A DNA stretch of 9,592 nt from Alphaproteobacteria bacterium (GTDB taxonomy: Bacteria > Pseudomonadota > Alphaproteobacteria > Rhizobiales > Aestuariivirgaceae): contig JAHEJE010000089.1 in the NCBI GenBank assembly GCA_024639035.1, positions 1-9,592 on the forward strand, given 5' to 3'. This document shows positions 1 through 5,900 of this stretch, piece by piece; position 1 is the stretch's first letter, and every line of letters starts with the position of its first letter. The position numbers and the translations under genes are program-made. The notes under the pieces were generated by a model. That model had not been told where the DNA came from. It worked only from the letters and a program-made list of their open reading frames with translations, and searched no databases.

Positions 1-38
1 TAGCAAGGTCAATCTAGGCAGGAGATTGTGCCTGAAAT

Positions 39-60
39 GCAGCGCAAAGGCGGCGCTTGC
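39..60 (-). terminator. Weak hairpin downstream of the metallo-hydrolase gene
   Basis: GCAGCGC at 39-45 can pair with GCGC-T-(T)-GC at 53-60, giving a 7-bp stem with one bulged T and a 7-nt loop. It lies 14 bases past the stop codon of the minus-strand metallo-hydrolase gene, so it could end or stabilise that transcript. There is no U-rich tract after it in the minus-strand direction, so it is not a convincing intrinsic terminator. The rest of 1-73 shows nothing else I can support. Confidence 0.2.
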
Positions 61-73
61 GGGGTTTCCACAG

Positions 74-724
74 CTATTGCAGGAACGGATTGCTGTGGCG
101 CTCGCGGCCGATGGTGCTGGCCGGGCCGTGGCCGCAGATGAACACCATCTCGTCGCCCAAGGGGAACAGTTTGGTCCTGATGGCGTCGATCAGGGCGGCG
201 TGATCGCTGCGGGGAAAATCGGTGCGGCCGATCGAGCCCTGGAACAGGACGTCGCCGAGTATGCCGAAGTTGATGGCCTGATTGACGAACACGATATGGC
301 CCGGCGTGTGGCCCGGGCAATGGAGCACATCGAACGTAACCTCGCCGATGGCGACGGTCTCGCCTTCCTCCAGCCACCGGTCCGGGGTGCAGTTGCGGGC
401 ATCGCTCAAACCGTACTGGCGGCCGCTGTTGGCCAGGTCGTCGAGCAGCCACTGATCCTCGCGGTGCGGGCCGATGATGTCGACACCGAGGGACTGCTTG
501 AGTTCGGCGGCACCGCCGGCATGATCGATGTGGCCGTGGGTCAGCAGGATCTTGTCGACGTTGACCTCGGTCTGCTCAATGGCCTTGAGGATGTGCGGTA
601 CGTCTCCGCCCGGATCGACGACGGCGGCCGACTTGGTCCTGGTGCACCAGACCAGGGCACAGTTCTGCTGCAGCGGGGTGACGGGTATGATGGCCGCCTG
701 CAACGGCAGTTCCGGTTCGCTCAT
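74..724 (-). CDS. MBL-fold metallo-hydrolase, YcbL-like (glyoxalase II type)
   Basis: This is a 216-residue single-domain metallo-beta-lactamase-fold hydrolase. The metal ligands are all visible: THGHIDH at residues 62-68 (H63, H65, D67, H68), H139 in CPGHTPGH, D158 in LGDV and H199 in CGHGP, as expected for a binuclear site. The length, the N-terminal PVTPLQQNC stretch and the C-terminal NPFLQ match my recollection of E. coli YcbL, a short type II glyoxalase lacking the extra C-terminal helical domain of classical GloB. The likely activity is hydrolysis of S-lactoylglutathione or another thioester in the cytosol; no signal peptide is seen. The ATG is preceded by AGAGG at good spacing. It is the last gene of a minus-strand unit, with only 15 bases separating it from the upstream stop codon. 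Family assignment is firm; the substrate is inferred. Confidence 0.93.
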   Translation of the reverse strand: MSEPELPLQAAIIPVTPLQQNCALVWCTRTKSAAVVDPGGDVPHILKAIEQTEVNVDKILLTHGHIDHAGGAAELKQSLGVDIIGPHREDQWLLDDLANSGRQYGLSDARNCTPDRWLEEGETVAIGEVTFDVLHCPGHTPGHIVFVNQAINFGILGDVLFQGSIGRTDFPRSDHAALIDAIRTKLFPLGDEMVFICGHGPASTIGRERHSNPFLQ

Positions 725-739
725 GTGGGCCTCTGACGA

Positions 740-1213
740 TTATTGGCTGCCGGCCGGGATGGTCTCGGTGCGCTGGGCGCAGGTCGAACCGCCGGGGCAG
801 GGCTGGTAGATGTGAATGTCGCTTTCAGTCCCGTCGTCGAACAGAAGTTGTACGGCGATGGTGGACACACTGTTCAGTTTTTCCGAGAGATAGATGTTGT
901 CGGTCTTCACGCTGTTGGGGTTGAGCTGATCGCAGTCCGGCAGCGGGAAGGTCCGGTCGAGCGCTTTGCCGTTGAGGCTGTAGCGCAGTTCTTTCACGCC
1001 GCAGCGCCAGGAGATGATGTGGGAGAAGTAGATCAGCTGCCGGCCGTTAAAATCGCGGAAGGCGATCCAGCTGTTGTTGGTGAGTTCAAGGATGTTCTTG
1101 ACCTCCTTGAGCGGCATGACCCGGCTTTGCTGCGCGCCGGCGCCAGGCGGCTGCACAACGAGCACCATCGCGGCAGCGGCGGTCAACGCCAATCTTGCGC
1201 GACTAGAAATCAT
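740..1213 (-). CDS. Small secreted four-cysteine protein, function unknown
   Basis: This 157-residue protein has a clear signal peptide: an Arg-containing N-terminus, a hydrophobic stretch at about residues 8-20 and a probable cleavage after AGA near residue 27. The mature part has four cysteines at 71, 94, 139 and 145 (in SWRCG, LPDCD, QPCPG and STCAQ), suggesting one or two periplasmic disulfides. It looks like a small beta-rich domain (WIAFRDF, LIYFSHI, IAVQLLF). I do not recognise a named family, although the WRCG-centred pattern resembles short alphaproteobacterial envelope proteins I recall as hypothetical. I chose the ATG at 1211-1213 over the one 21 bases upstream because it gives a compact signal peptide and has AAGG at 1220-1223 six bases before it. 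This start overlaps the DUF922 stop by 11 bases, so the two genes are probably translationally coupled. The next gene follows after 15 bases. Confidence 0.78.
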   Translation of the reverse strand: MISSRARLALTAAAAMVLVVQPPGAGAQQSRVMPLKEVKNILELTNNSWIAFRDFNGRQLIYFSHIISWRCGVKELRYSLNGKALDRTFPLPDCDQLNPNSVKTDNIYLSEKLNSVSTIAVQLLFDDGTESDIHIYQPCPGGSTCAQRTETIPAGSQ

Positions 1214-1901
1214 CCGATGCCTTGCCGCCGACATAGCGCTTGAGGCCGACGGTGCGCCCTGCGGCGGTGTTTCTCAGGGCCTTGGCGGATCTCTTCTTGC
1301 GCCTTGGGACACGCTTTGCGGCGACCACCAGCGGGTGCCGGGCGAGGCGTTTTTGCTCCGAGCGGTCGAAGGCATCGTGTTTCTTCTCGCACGCGGCTGC
1401 TGCGGCACGGAATATCCGGTTGGCCTTGCGGTCGGCCTCGCGGCAGTTGGCGGTGCGCAGGGCCTTTACCTTGCGCTCGACATCGCGGGCACAGCCGATC
1501 CATATCTGCTTGTGGCGCTCCTCATGGCGCTTGACGAAGGCAGAGAACTTCTTCCAGTTGCGGCGCAGCTTGGGCGTCAGTTTGCGTTCGTTGGCCACTT
1601 TCGGCAGCTTGACGGTGAAATTCAGACTGATCCGGTAGTTCCTGACCCGGCACGACTTGCCGGCGACGAAATCGCCGCTTTGCCGGGTTTCGGCGCTGGT
1701 GGCGGCCAGAGCCCTGTCGCCGCTGACATGGGGGCCGCGGGAGATCATCTGCTGGTAGAGATTGCGGGCCGATGTACCGGAAATCGAATAGTAGGTGTAT
1801 TTGCTGGTGACTTTCGGGCGGGCTTCAGCCTCTTGCGCCGGCAGCGCCAGGAGCATTCCGCCGGCCAGTCCCACCAACGCACACACACACCATTTCCGCA
1901 T
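1203..1901 (-). CDS. Secreted DUF922-type predicted Zn-dependent protease
   Basis: This 232-residue protein begins with a signal peptide (hydrophobic residues about 5-21, probable cleavage near AEA at 25-27). The domain that follows (YTYYSISG at about 35-42, then IRLN-like ISLNFTVKLP at 91-100) leads to a helix with HEERHKQ, in which H126-E127-x-x-H130 is a zinc-protease HExxH motif. This arrangement matches the DUF922/COG5661 family of predicted secreted Zn-dependent proteases. Proteolysis is predicted from the motif only. Cysteines 84, 137, 153 and 171 could form disulfides. The last 60 or so residues form a very basic tail (for example RVPRRKKR near 197-204) outside the recognisable domain. 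The ATG at 1899-1901 was chosen because it starts the signal peptide; the frame stays open further upstream but would run antisense into the cold-shock gene. Its ribosome-binding site is weak. It is the first gene of a three-gene minus-strand unit. Confidence 0.85.
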   Translation of the reverse strand: MRKWCVCALVGLAGGMLLALPAQEAEARPKVTSKYTYYSISGTSARNLYQQMISRGPHVSGDRALAATSAETRQSGDFVAGKSCRVRNYRISLNFTVKLPKVANERKLTPKLRRNWKKFSAFVKRHEERHKQIWIGCARDVERKVKALRTANCREADRKANRIFRAAAAACEKKHDAFDRSEQKRLARHPLVVAAKRVPRRKKRSAKALRNTAAGRTVGLKRYVGGKASDDF

Positions 1902-1937
1902 ACCGTTTACCCGTGAACCAGATACCAACAAACTGAA

Positions 1938-1966
1938 ACGATACCGGTTGCCCGGCAGAGGTTCAA
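1938..1966 (-). promoter_or_regulatory. Candidate sigma-70-like promoter for the DUF922 operon
   Basis: On the minus strand TTGAAC (complement of 1961-1966) is followed after exactly 17 bases by TATCGT (complement of 1938-1943). This fits a -35/-10 pair with 4 of 6 matches in the -10 box. Transcription would begin near 1930, leaving a leader of roughly 30 bases before the DUF922 ATG. Seen by eye only. Confidence 0.35.
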
Positions 1967-1974
1967 CATAATAT
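1948..1974 (+). promoter_or_regulatory. Candidate promoter for the cold-shock operon
   Basis: TTGCCC at 1948-1953 and TAATAT at 1969-1974 are separated by 15 bases, slightly short of the usual 16-18. The -10 box is good, and this is the only AT-rich stretch upstream of the cold-shock gene. The start site would be near 1981, giving a leader of about 47 bases. The pair is interlocked with the divergent candidate promoter on the other strand, so the two may compete for polymerase. Confidence 0.3.
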
Positions 1975-1976
1975 CG

Positions 1977-2010
1977 ATATCTGTTTAAACTGTCGTAACC
2001 GGGCAGATAT
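1977..2010 (+). repeat. Inverted repeat in the cold-shock gene leader
   Basis: ATATCTG at 1977-1983 is a perfect inverted repeat of CAGATAT at 2004-2010, separated by 20 bases. G-U pairs just inside the arms could extend the stem. It ends 17 bases before the cold-shock ATG. If the leader begins near 1981 the left arm is partly lost, so this could be a DNA operator or a leader hairpin. ATATCGATAT at 1971-1980 and GTTTAAAC at 1983-1990 are further perfect palindromes in the same stretch. Confidence 0.35.
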
Positions 2011-2027
2011 TTGTTAGAGACTGAATC

Positions 2028-2261
2028 ATGGGCGAAAGTGACGAGCAAAGCAGGTTCGTGGGGACGGTGAAGTTCTTCAACCACGACAAGGGGTATGGTT
2101 TCATCACACCGGAGGACGGTGGCAAGGATGTGTTCGTGCACGTGACGACGGTGCAGCGCGGCGGGATTCCACTGCTCGAAGAGGGAACGCGGCTGACGTA
2201 CGAAGTGCAGCCAGACCAGCGCGGCCGCGGGCCGCAGGCCATCGAACTGCAGCTGCTTTGA
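2028..2261 (+). CDS. Cold-shock-domain nucleic-acid-binding protein
   Basis: This 77-residue protein is a single cold-shock domain (OB fold), an RNA/ssDNA chaperone of the cytosol. RNP1 is KGYGFI at residues 21-26 and RNP2 is VFVH at 35-38. The preceding strand reads GTVKFFN at 12-18, with Phe replacing the Trp of the usual KWFN; aromatic stacking residues F16, F17, Y23, F25 and F36 remain. About nine acidic or polar residues precede the domain. The length is slightly above the roughly 70 residues of CspA-type proteins. The ATG has only a weak GAGA-like ribosome-binding site about eight bases upstream. The stop TGA overlaps the TTG start of the RNase T2 gene, so this is the first gene of a plus-strand unit. 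Whether it is cold-induced cannot be read from the sequence. Confidence 0.93.
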   Translation: MGESDEQSRFVGTVKFFNHDKGYGFITPEDGGKDVFVHVTTVQRGGIPLLEEGTRLTYEVQPDQRGRGPQAIELQLL

Positions 2262-2926
2262 TCGGGGCCCGGGCATTGAGGACGGTCGTTGCAGCGCTGG
2301 TGCTGCTGGCCGGAGCGGCCGGGGCGGCGGCGCGCAGCGACCAGGTGGCGCGGTTCGACTATTATGTTCTGGCGCTGTCGTGGTCGCCGACGTTTTGTGC
2401 CAGCCAGGCCGGCAAGCGCAACGGCCGGCAGTGTGGCGCCGGGCGCCGGTTCGCCTTCGTGGTGCATGGCCTGTGGCCGCAGTTCGAGACCGGCTGGCCG
2501 AAGGATTGCCCGACGGACGAACGCTGGGTGCCCAACGCCCGTATTGCCGGGATGCTCGACATCATGCCGTCGAAAGGGCTGATCATCCACGAATGGCGAA
2601 AGCACGGAACCTGCTCGGGCCTGGGGCAGGAACGGTATTTCGCCCTGACCCGCAGGCTGTTCGAGGGGGTCAGGATTCCGGCACGCTATCTGGCGCCGAC
2701 CGATGCGGTGTCGATCACGCCGGAGCAGCTGGTGACGGATTTCGTGAAGACCAACCGGGGCTTGACGCCGGAGATGTTTTCGGTGCACTGCGGCAACCGC
2801 CGCGATCGGGCGGCACTGCGCGAGTTGCGGGTGTGCTTCGATGTGGCGGGCAAACCGCGGCGATGCGGCGGCAACGAACGGCGGTCGTGCCGGGCGCAAA
2901 CCCTGATCCTGCCGCCGGTGCGCTGA
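2258..2926 (+). CDS. Secreted RNase T2 family ribonuclease
   Basis: This protein of up to 222 residues has a signal peptide (hydrophobic residues about 9-24, cleavage near AAA-RS). Both conserved active-site segments are present: CAS I FVVHGLWP at 67-74 with H70, and CAS II HEWRKHGTC at 111-119 with H111, E112 and H116. These are the residues used by the T2 family to cleave single-stranded RNA through a 2',3'-cyclic phosphate. Cysteines at 47, 59, 84, 119, 178, 193, 203 and 211 could form four disulfides, fitting periplasmic or extracellular action. No ATG is available. The frame can start at TTG 2258, which overlaps the preceding TGA as TTGA, or at TTG 2276, which still leaves a signal peptide. 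Neither has a clear Shine-Dalgarno sequence. The family call is firm, the start is not. The next gene begins 11 bases after the stop. Confidence 0.92.
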   Translation: MIGARALRTVVAALVLLAGAAGAAARSDQVARFDYYVLALSWSPTFCASQAGKRNGRQCGAGRRFAFVVHGLWPQFETGWPKDCPTDERWVPNARIAGMLDIMPSKGLIIHEWRKHGTCSGLGQERYFALTRRLFEGVRIPARYLAPTDAVSITPEQLVTDFVKTNRGLTPEMFSVHCGNRRDRAALRELRVCFDVAGKPRRCGGNERRSCRAQTLILPPVR

Positions 2927-2937
2927 AAGGATCCACA

Positions 2938-3651
2938 ATGGCAAAGCGATGTCTGATCGTACAGCACATGGAAACCGACGGGCCGGGCCGGTTTGCCGGG
3001 CTGCTGCGCGATGACGGGTTCACATGCGAGACGGTGCACGTCTACCGCGAGGATATTCCGCCGCTGGCCGGCTACGACCTGATGCTGGTGCTCGGCGGGG
3101 CGCAGGATGTCTGGCAGGAGGATGAGCATCCCTGGCTGGTCGGCGAGAAGCAGGCGATTGCCGAGTGGGCCGGCGAGCGGGCAAAGCCCTACATCGGCAT
3201 CTGTCTGGGCCATCAGCTGCTGGCCGAGGCGCTGGGCGGCCGTGTTGGCGTGGTCGAAACGCCGGAAATCGGGGTGCACTGCGTGGATATCGCCGATGAG
3301 GACCACGGGTTCTTCAGCGGGGTGAGCGGGCGGCAGAGCGTGCTGCAATGGCATCTGGCCGAGGTCAAGGCGGTGCCGGAGGGTGCGCGGGTTCTGGCGT
3401 CGTCGCCGGCAACGCGGGTGCAGGCGCTGGCGCTGGGCGAGCATGCGCTGGGGGTGCAGTTTCATTTCGAATGGACGCTGGAATGGATGCGCAACTGGCC
3501 GGGCGAGTGGATTGCTGCGCTTGAGAAACGCAAAGGCGCCGGAGCGCATCAACGGCTGGTGGCCGAGGCCAAACCGCACATGGACGGGTTCGGGGCCATG
3601 AGCGAGACGATCTACAGCAACTTCGCAGCGCTGACGCACCGCCGCGCTTAA
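2938..3651 (+). CDS. Class I glutamine amidotransferase-like protein
   Basis: This 237-residue stand-alone class I GATase-fold protein resembles the GMP-synthase-like amidotransferase group (COG0518). The nucleophile elbow is YIGICLGHQLLAEALGG with C89, and the second catalytic segment GVQFHFEWT supplies H176 and E178, so a complete Cys-His-Glu triad is present. LVLGGAQDVW at about 50-59 fits the oxyanion-strand region. No synthetase domain is fused or adjacent, so its acceptor, and whether it uses glutamine or hydrolyses a gamma-glutamyl compound, are unknown. The ATG has AAAGGA at 2926-2931 six bases upstream, the best ribosome-binding site in this operon. It lies 11 bases after the RNase T2 gene and is probably cotranscribed. 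Its TAA overlaps the stop of the convergent oxidoreductase gene. Confidence 0.9.
   Translation: MAKRCLIVQHMETDGPGRFAGLLRDDGFTCETVHVYREDIPPLAGYDLMLVLGGAQDVWQEDEHPWLVGEKQAIAEWAGERAKPYIGICLGHQLLAEALGGRVGVVETPEIGVHCVDIADEDHGFFSGVSGRQSVLQWHLAEVKAVPEGARVLASSPATRVQALALGEHALGVQFHFEWTLEWMRNWPGEWIAALEKRKGAGAHQRLVAEAKPHMDGFGAMSETIYSNFAALTHRRA
3648..3651. other. Tail-to-tail overlap of two stop codons (TTAA)
   Basis: The plus-strand amidotransferase ends with TAA at 3649-3651 and the minus-strand oxidoreductase ends with TAA read from 3648-3650. The two convergent genes therefore share TTAA and leave no space for a terminator between them. Each transcript must extend into the 3' part of the other gene, or be stopped by Rho inside it. 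Confidence 0.9.
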
Positions 3652-4649
3652 AGCTTGAGGATGAGCTTGCCGAAATTGCCGCCGGTGTAGAGCTGGCGCA
3701 GGGTGGCGGGGAAGGCGGCGATGCCGCCCTCGCGGACATCCTCCTTGAACTTCAACTTACCATCCTTGTACCAGCCGCCGAGGGTCTTCAGGGTCTCGCT
3801 GTTGTGCCTGGCGAAATCGAAGACAATGAAGCCCTGGATCCTGAGGCGCATGACCAGGACGTTGCGCAGGTTCTTGGGGCCGGGCGGCAGTTCGGTGGCG
3901 TTGTACATCGAGATCAGGCCGCACACGGCAACCCGGCCGAACGGGTTCATCTGGGCCAGAACAGTGTCGAAGATGTCGCCGCCGACGTTTTCAAAGTCGA
4001 CGTCGATGCCGTCCGGCGCGGCGGTGCGCAGGTCGGCGAACAGATTGCCGGCCTTGTAGTCGACGGCGGCATCGAAGCCGAAGTCCTCGGTCAGCGCCCG
4101 GCACTTGTCGGGACCACCGGCAATGCCGACGGCACGGCAGCCGGTAAGCCTGGCGATCTGGCCGACGACCTGGCCGACGGCGCCCGAGGCGGCGGACACA
4201 ACGACGGTCTCGCCGGCCTTGGCCTCGGCCACCTTGAGGAGACCGTAGTAGGCGGTCAGGCCGGGCATGCCGAGGCCGCCGACCCAGGTCTGCAAGGGGG
4301 CGAGCGAGGTGTCGGCATGGGCGACGCCCTTGCCATCGCTGAGGGCATGGGTCTGAACGCCGAACAGGCCGGTGACGGTATCGCCTTCTGAGAACTTCGG
4401 GTTGCGCGAGGCCTCGACGGTGCCGGCGGCATAGCCGCGCATGACCTCGCCGATGCCGACCGGCGGCACGTAGGACTTGCCTTCGTTCATCCAGCCGCGC
4501 ATCGCCGGGTCGAGCGAGACGTACTGGGAGCGGACGCGGAACTCGCCGTCGCCGGGATCGGCAATGGCTTCCTCGCGAATGTCAAAATCACTGTCCTTGA
4601 CCTCACCCTTGGGGCGTTGGGCGAGACGGGCGACATGGTTTTCGGGCAT
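3648..4649 (-). CDS. Zinc-less NADP-dependent MDR oxidoreductase (CurA/PTGR-like)
   Basis: This 333-residue medium-chain dehydrogenase/reductase is of the COG2130 type, which includes curcumin reductase CurA (YncB) and prostaglandin/leukotriene B4 reductases. The N-terminal GroES-like domain carries SLDPAMRGWM at 45-54. The Rossmann domain has SAASGAVGQVVGQIAR at about 152-167, followed by GGPDKC near 178-183, where NADPH specificity is set in this family. VDFENVGGD at 217-225 is another family hallmark. The zinc-ligand pattern of alcohol dehydrogenases is absent. Members reduce the C=C bond of alpha,beta-unsaturated carbonyls with NADPH; the exact substrate here is unknown. The ATG at 4647-4649 has AAGGAG six bases upstream, a strong site. 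The frame is open further upstream but would run through the transporter gene. It follows the MFS gene after 35 bases, suggesting one operon. Confidence 0.93.
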   Translation of the reverse strand: MPENHVARLAQRPKGEVKDSDFDIREEAIADPGDGEFRVRSQYVSLDPAMRGWMNEGKSYVPPVGIGEVMRGYAAGTVEASRNPKFSEGDTVTGLFGVQTHALSDGKGVAHADTSLAPLQTWVGGLGMPGLTAYYGLLKVAEAKAGETVVVSAASGAVGQVVGQIARLTGCRAVGIAGGPDKCRALTEDFGFDAAVDYKAGNLFADLRTAAPDGIDVDFENVGGDIFDTVLAQMNPFGRVAVCGLISMYNATELPPGPKNLRNVLVMRLRIQGFIVFDFARHNSETLKTLGGWYKDGKLKFKEDVREGGIAAFPATLRQLYTGGNFGKLILKL

Positions 4650-4684
4650 GGGCTTCTCCTTGGAAGGTTGTGTGTTTTCTTGCC

Positions 4685-5848
4685 CTATCGACGCCGCAAT
4701 GTCGATGCCCGCCAGGCCATTGCCGTCAGATAGACCACAAGGCAGACGGCCAGCGAATAGGGCAGGCCGTGGGGGCCGAAGCCGGCCATGGCCCAGCCGC
4801 CGATGACCGAGCCGGCCAGCGCGCCAACACCCCACATGATGGCGAAGGAGGCGTTGCCGGCAATCAGGTCGTCGCCGGAAAAGCGCTCGCCGAGCGAGGT
4901 CAGGGCGACGGTATAGAGGCCGTAGCCGGTGGTGCCGACCAGCAGCAGAACCGGCCACATGGTCCAGTGTCCCATGACAGCCGGCAGCACGGCGCACAGC
5001 ATGGCGGTGATGACAGTAAGGACGGCCAGAAGCTTGCGCTTGGGGTAGTGGTCGGCCAGCCAGCCGATGGGCAACTGGAGCACGGCGTTGCCGATGATCA
5101 GCGCCGTGAGGGCATTTGTGGCGGTGGTCAGATCGAGCCCGATGGCGATGCCGTAGACCGGTAGAAGGGACAGGGTCGCGGCATCGAATATGGCGAATAC
5201 GGCAACGGCTGCCAGCAGCATCGGCGCCTTGGGCATGAAGGTGAGGACGCTCGAACGTGCCGCTTCTTCGGGGATCGGCTGGTGCTTGTCGTCGACGAAC
5301 ATGAGCGGGATGATGGTCGAGGCGATGACCAGCGTGCCGAGGACAAACGGCAGCCAGCCGTGAATGCCGATCCAGCTCACCAGGGCCGGGCCGGCGCCGA
5401 AGCTGACGGCCAGGGCGCTGCCATAAACCGCGACGATGCGGCCGCGATGGACCTGGTTGGAGTATTTGACGATCCAGGTTTCGCTAAGCACGAACAGCGT
5501 TGACATCGACATGCCGTGCAGCAGGCGCAGGATGAACCAGACATCGAGCCGGTCGAACACCTTGTAGGAAAGAACCAGCAGGGCGCACAGGCCGGCGGTG
5601 ACGACCGCCAGGTTGCGGGTGCCGAATTTGCGGGCCAGGACCGGGATCATCGATGCCGACAGCAGAATGCCGATCGGTGACATGGCGGCATTGATGCCGA
5701 TCAGTTCCGGCGACACACCGCGATCTTCAAGAATCAGCGACAGCAGCGGATAGGTCATGCCCTGGGCAAAGCCGAACACGCAGATGGCGGCGAAGGCGGC
5801 GGCCAGGTTACGCCAGTTGGCAGGCGGTGGTGATGTGGTCGCGGTCAT
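4685..5848 (-). CDS. MFS transporter (YcaD-like, 12 TM)
   Basis: This 387-residue inner-membrane protein has the size and hydrophobicity of a 12-helix major facilitator. TM1 begins near residue 14 (NLAAAFAAICVFGFAQG) and the last helix ends near 379. A short hydrophilic loop around 184-205 (DDKHQPIPEEAARSS) separates the two halves. The loop after TM2 reads LARKFGTRN at 71-79, a degenerate motif A; its counterpart in the second half is GWLADHYPKRK near 262-272. SETWI at 122-126 and HRGRIVAVYGSAL at 134-146 recall YcaD-type permeases. The substrate and direction of transport are unknown; export is a guess from the neighbouring reductase. The ATG has AAGGG with a short, 3-base spacer. It is divergent from the RND operon and precedes the oxidoreductase gene by 35 bases. 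Confidence 0.9.
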   Translation of the reverse strand: MTATTSPPPANWRNLAAAFAAICVFGFAQGMTYPLLSLILEDRGVSPELIGINAAMSPIGILLSASMIPVLARKFGTRNLAVVTAGLCALLVLSYKVFDRLDVWFILRLLHGMSMSTLFVLSETWIVKYSNQVHRGRIVAVYGSALAVSFGAGPALVSWIGIHGWLPFVLGTLVIASTIIPLMFVDDKHQPIPEEAARSSVLTFMPKAPMLLAAVAVFAIFDAATLSLLPVYGIAIGLDLTTATNALTALIIGNAVLQLPIGWLADHYPKRKLLAVLTVITAMLCAVLPAVMGHWTMWPVLLLVGTTGYGLYTVALTSLGERFSGDDLIAGNASFAIMWGVGALAGSVIGGWAMAGFGPHGLPYSLAVCLVVYLTAMAWRASTLRRR

Positions 5849-5857
5849 CAGCCCTTG

Positions 5858-5881
5858 TGACGCAGGTTGCAGTTTGCGTCA
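5858..5881. promoter_or_regulatory. Perfect inverted repeat TGACGCA-N10-TGCGTCA, candidate operator
   Basis: TGACGCA at 5858-5864 and TGCGTCA at 5875-5881 are a perfect 7-bp inverted repeat with a 10-bp spacer. The half-site centres are 17 bp apart, so they lie on roughly the same to adjacent faces of the helix. It sits 10 bases upstream of the MFS start codon, between the divergent MFS and RND operons. This suits a dimeric repressor site or a hairpin in the MFS leader. No regulator gene lies in the window. Confidence 0.45.
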
Positions 5882-5900
5882 ATCGGGCCGGCGGCAGTGC

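Noticed and set aside
26..736. A 236-residue plus-strand open frame
   Set aside because: It is antisense to the metallo-hydrolase gene, which has every metal ligand of its family; the plus-strand translation shows no domain.
1902..2276. N-terminal extension of the DUF922 protein to 357 residues
   Set aside because: The extension is antisense to the cold-shock gene and would bury the signal peptide internally; the start at 1901 fits a secreted protein.
2380..2937. Extended reading frame ahead of the amidotransferase, giving a 423-residue product
   Set aside because: The extension reads out of frame through the RNase T2 gene, whose catalytic motifs are intact. The ATG at 2938 has a good ribosome-binding site.
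4650..4997. N-terminal extension of the oxidoreductase to 449 residues
   Set aside because: It runs out of frame through the 3' end of the MFS gene. The ATG at 4649 has AAGGAG at ideal spacing and gives the usual family length.
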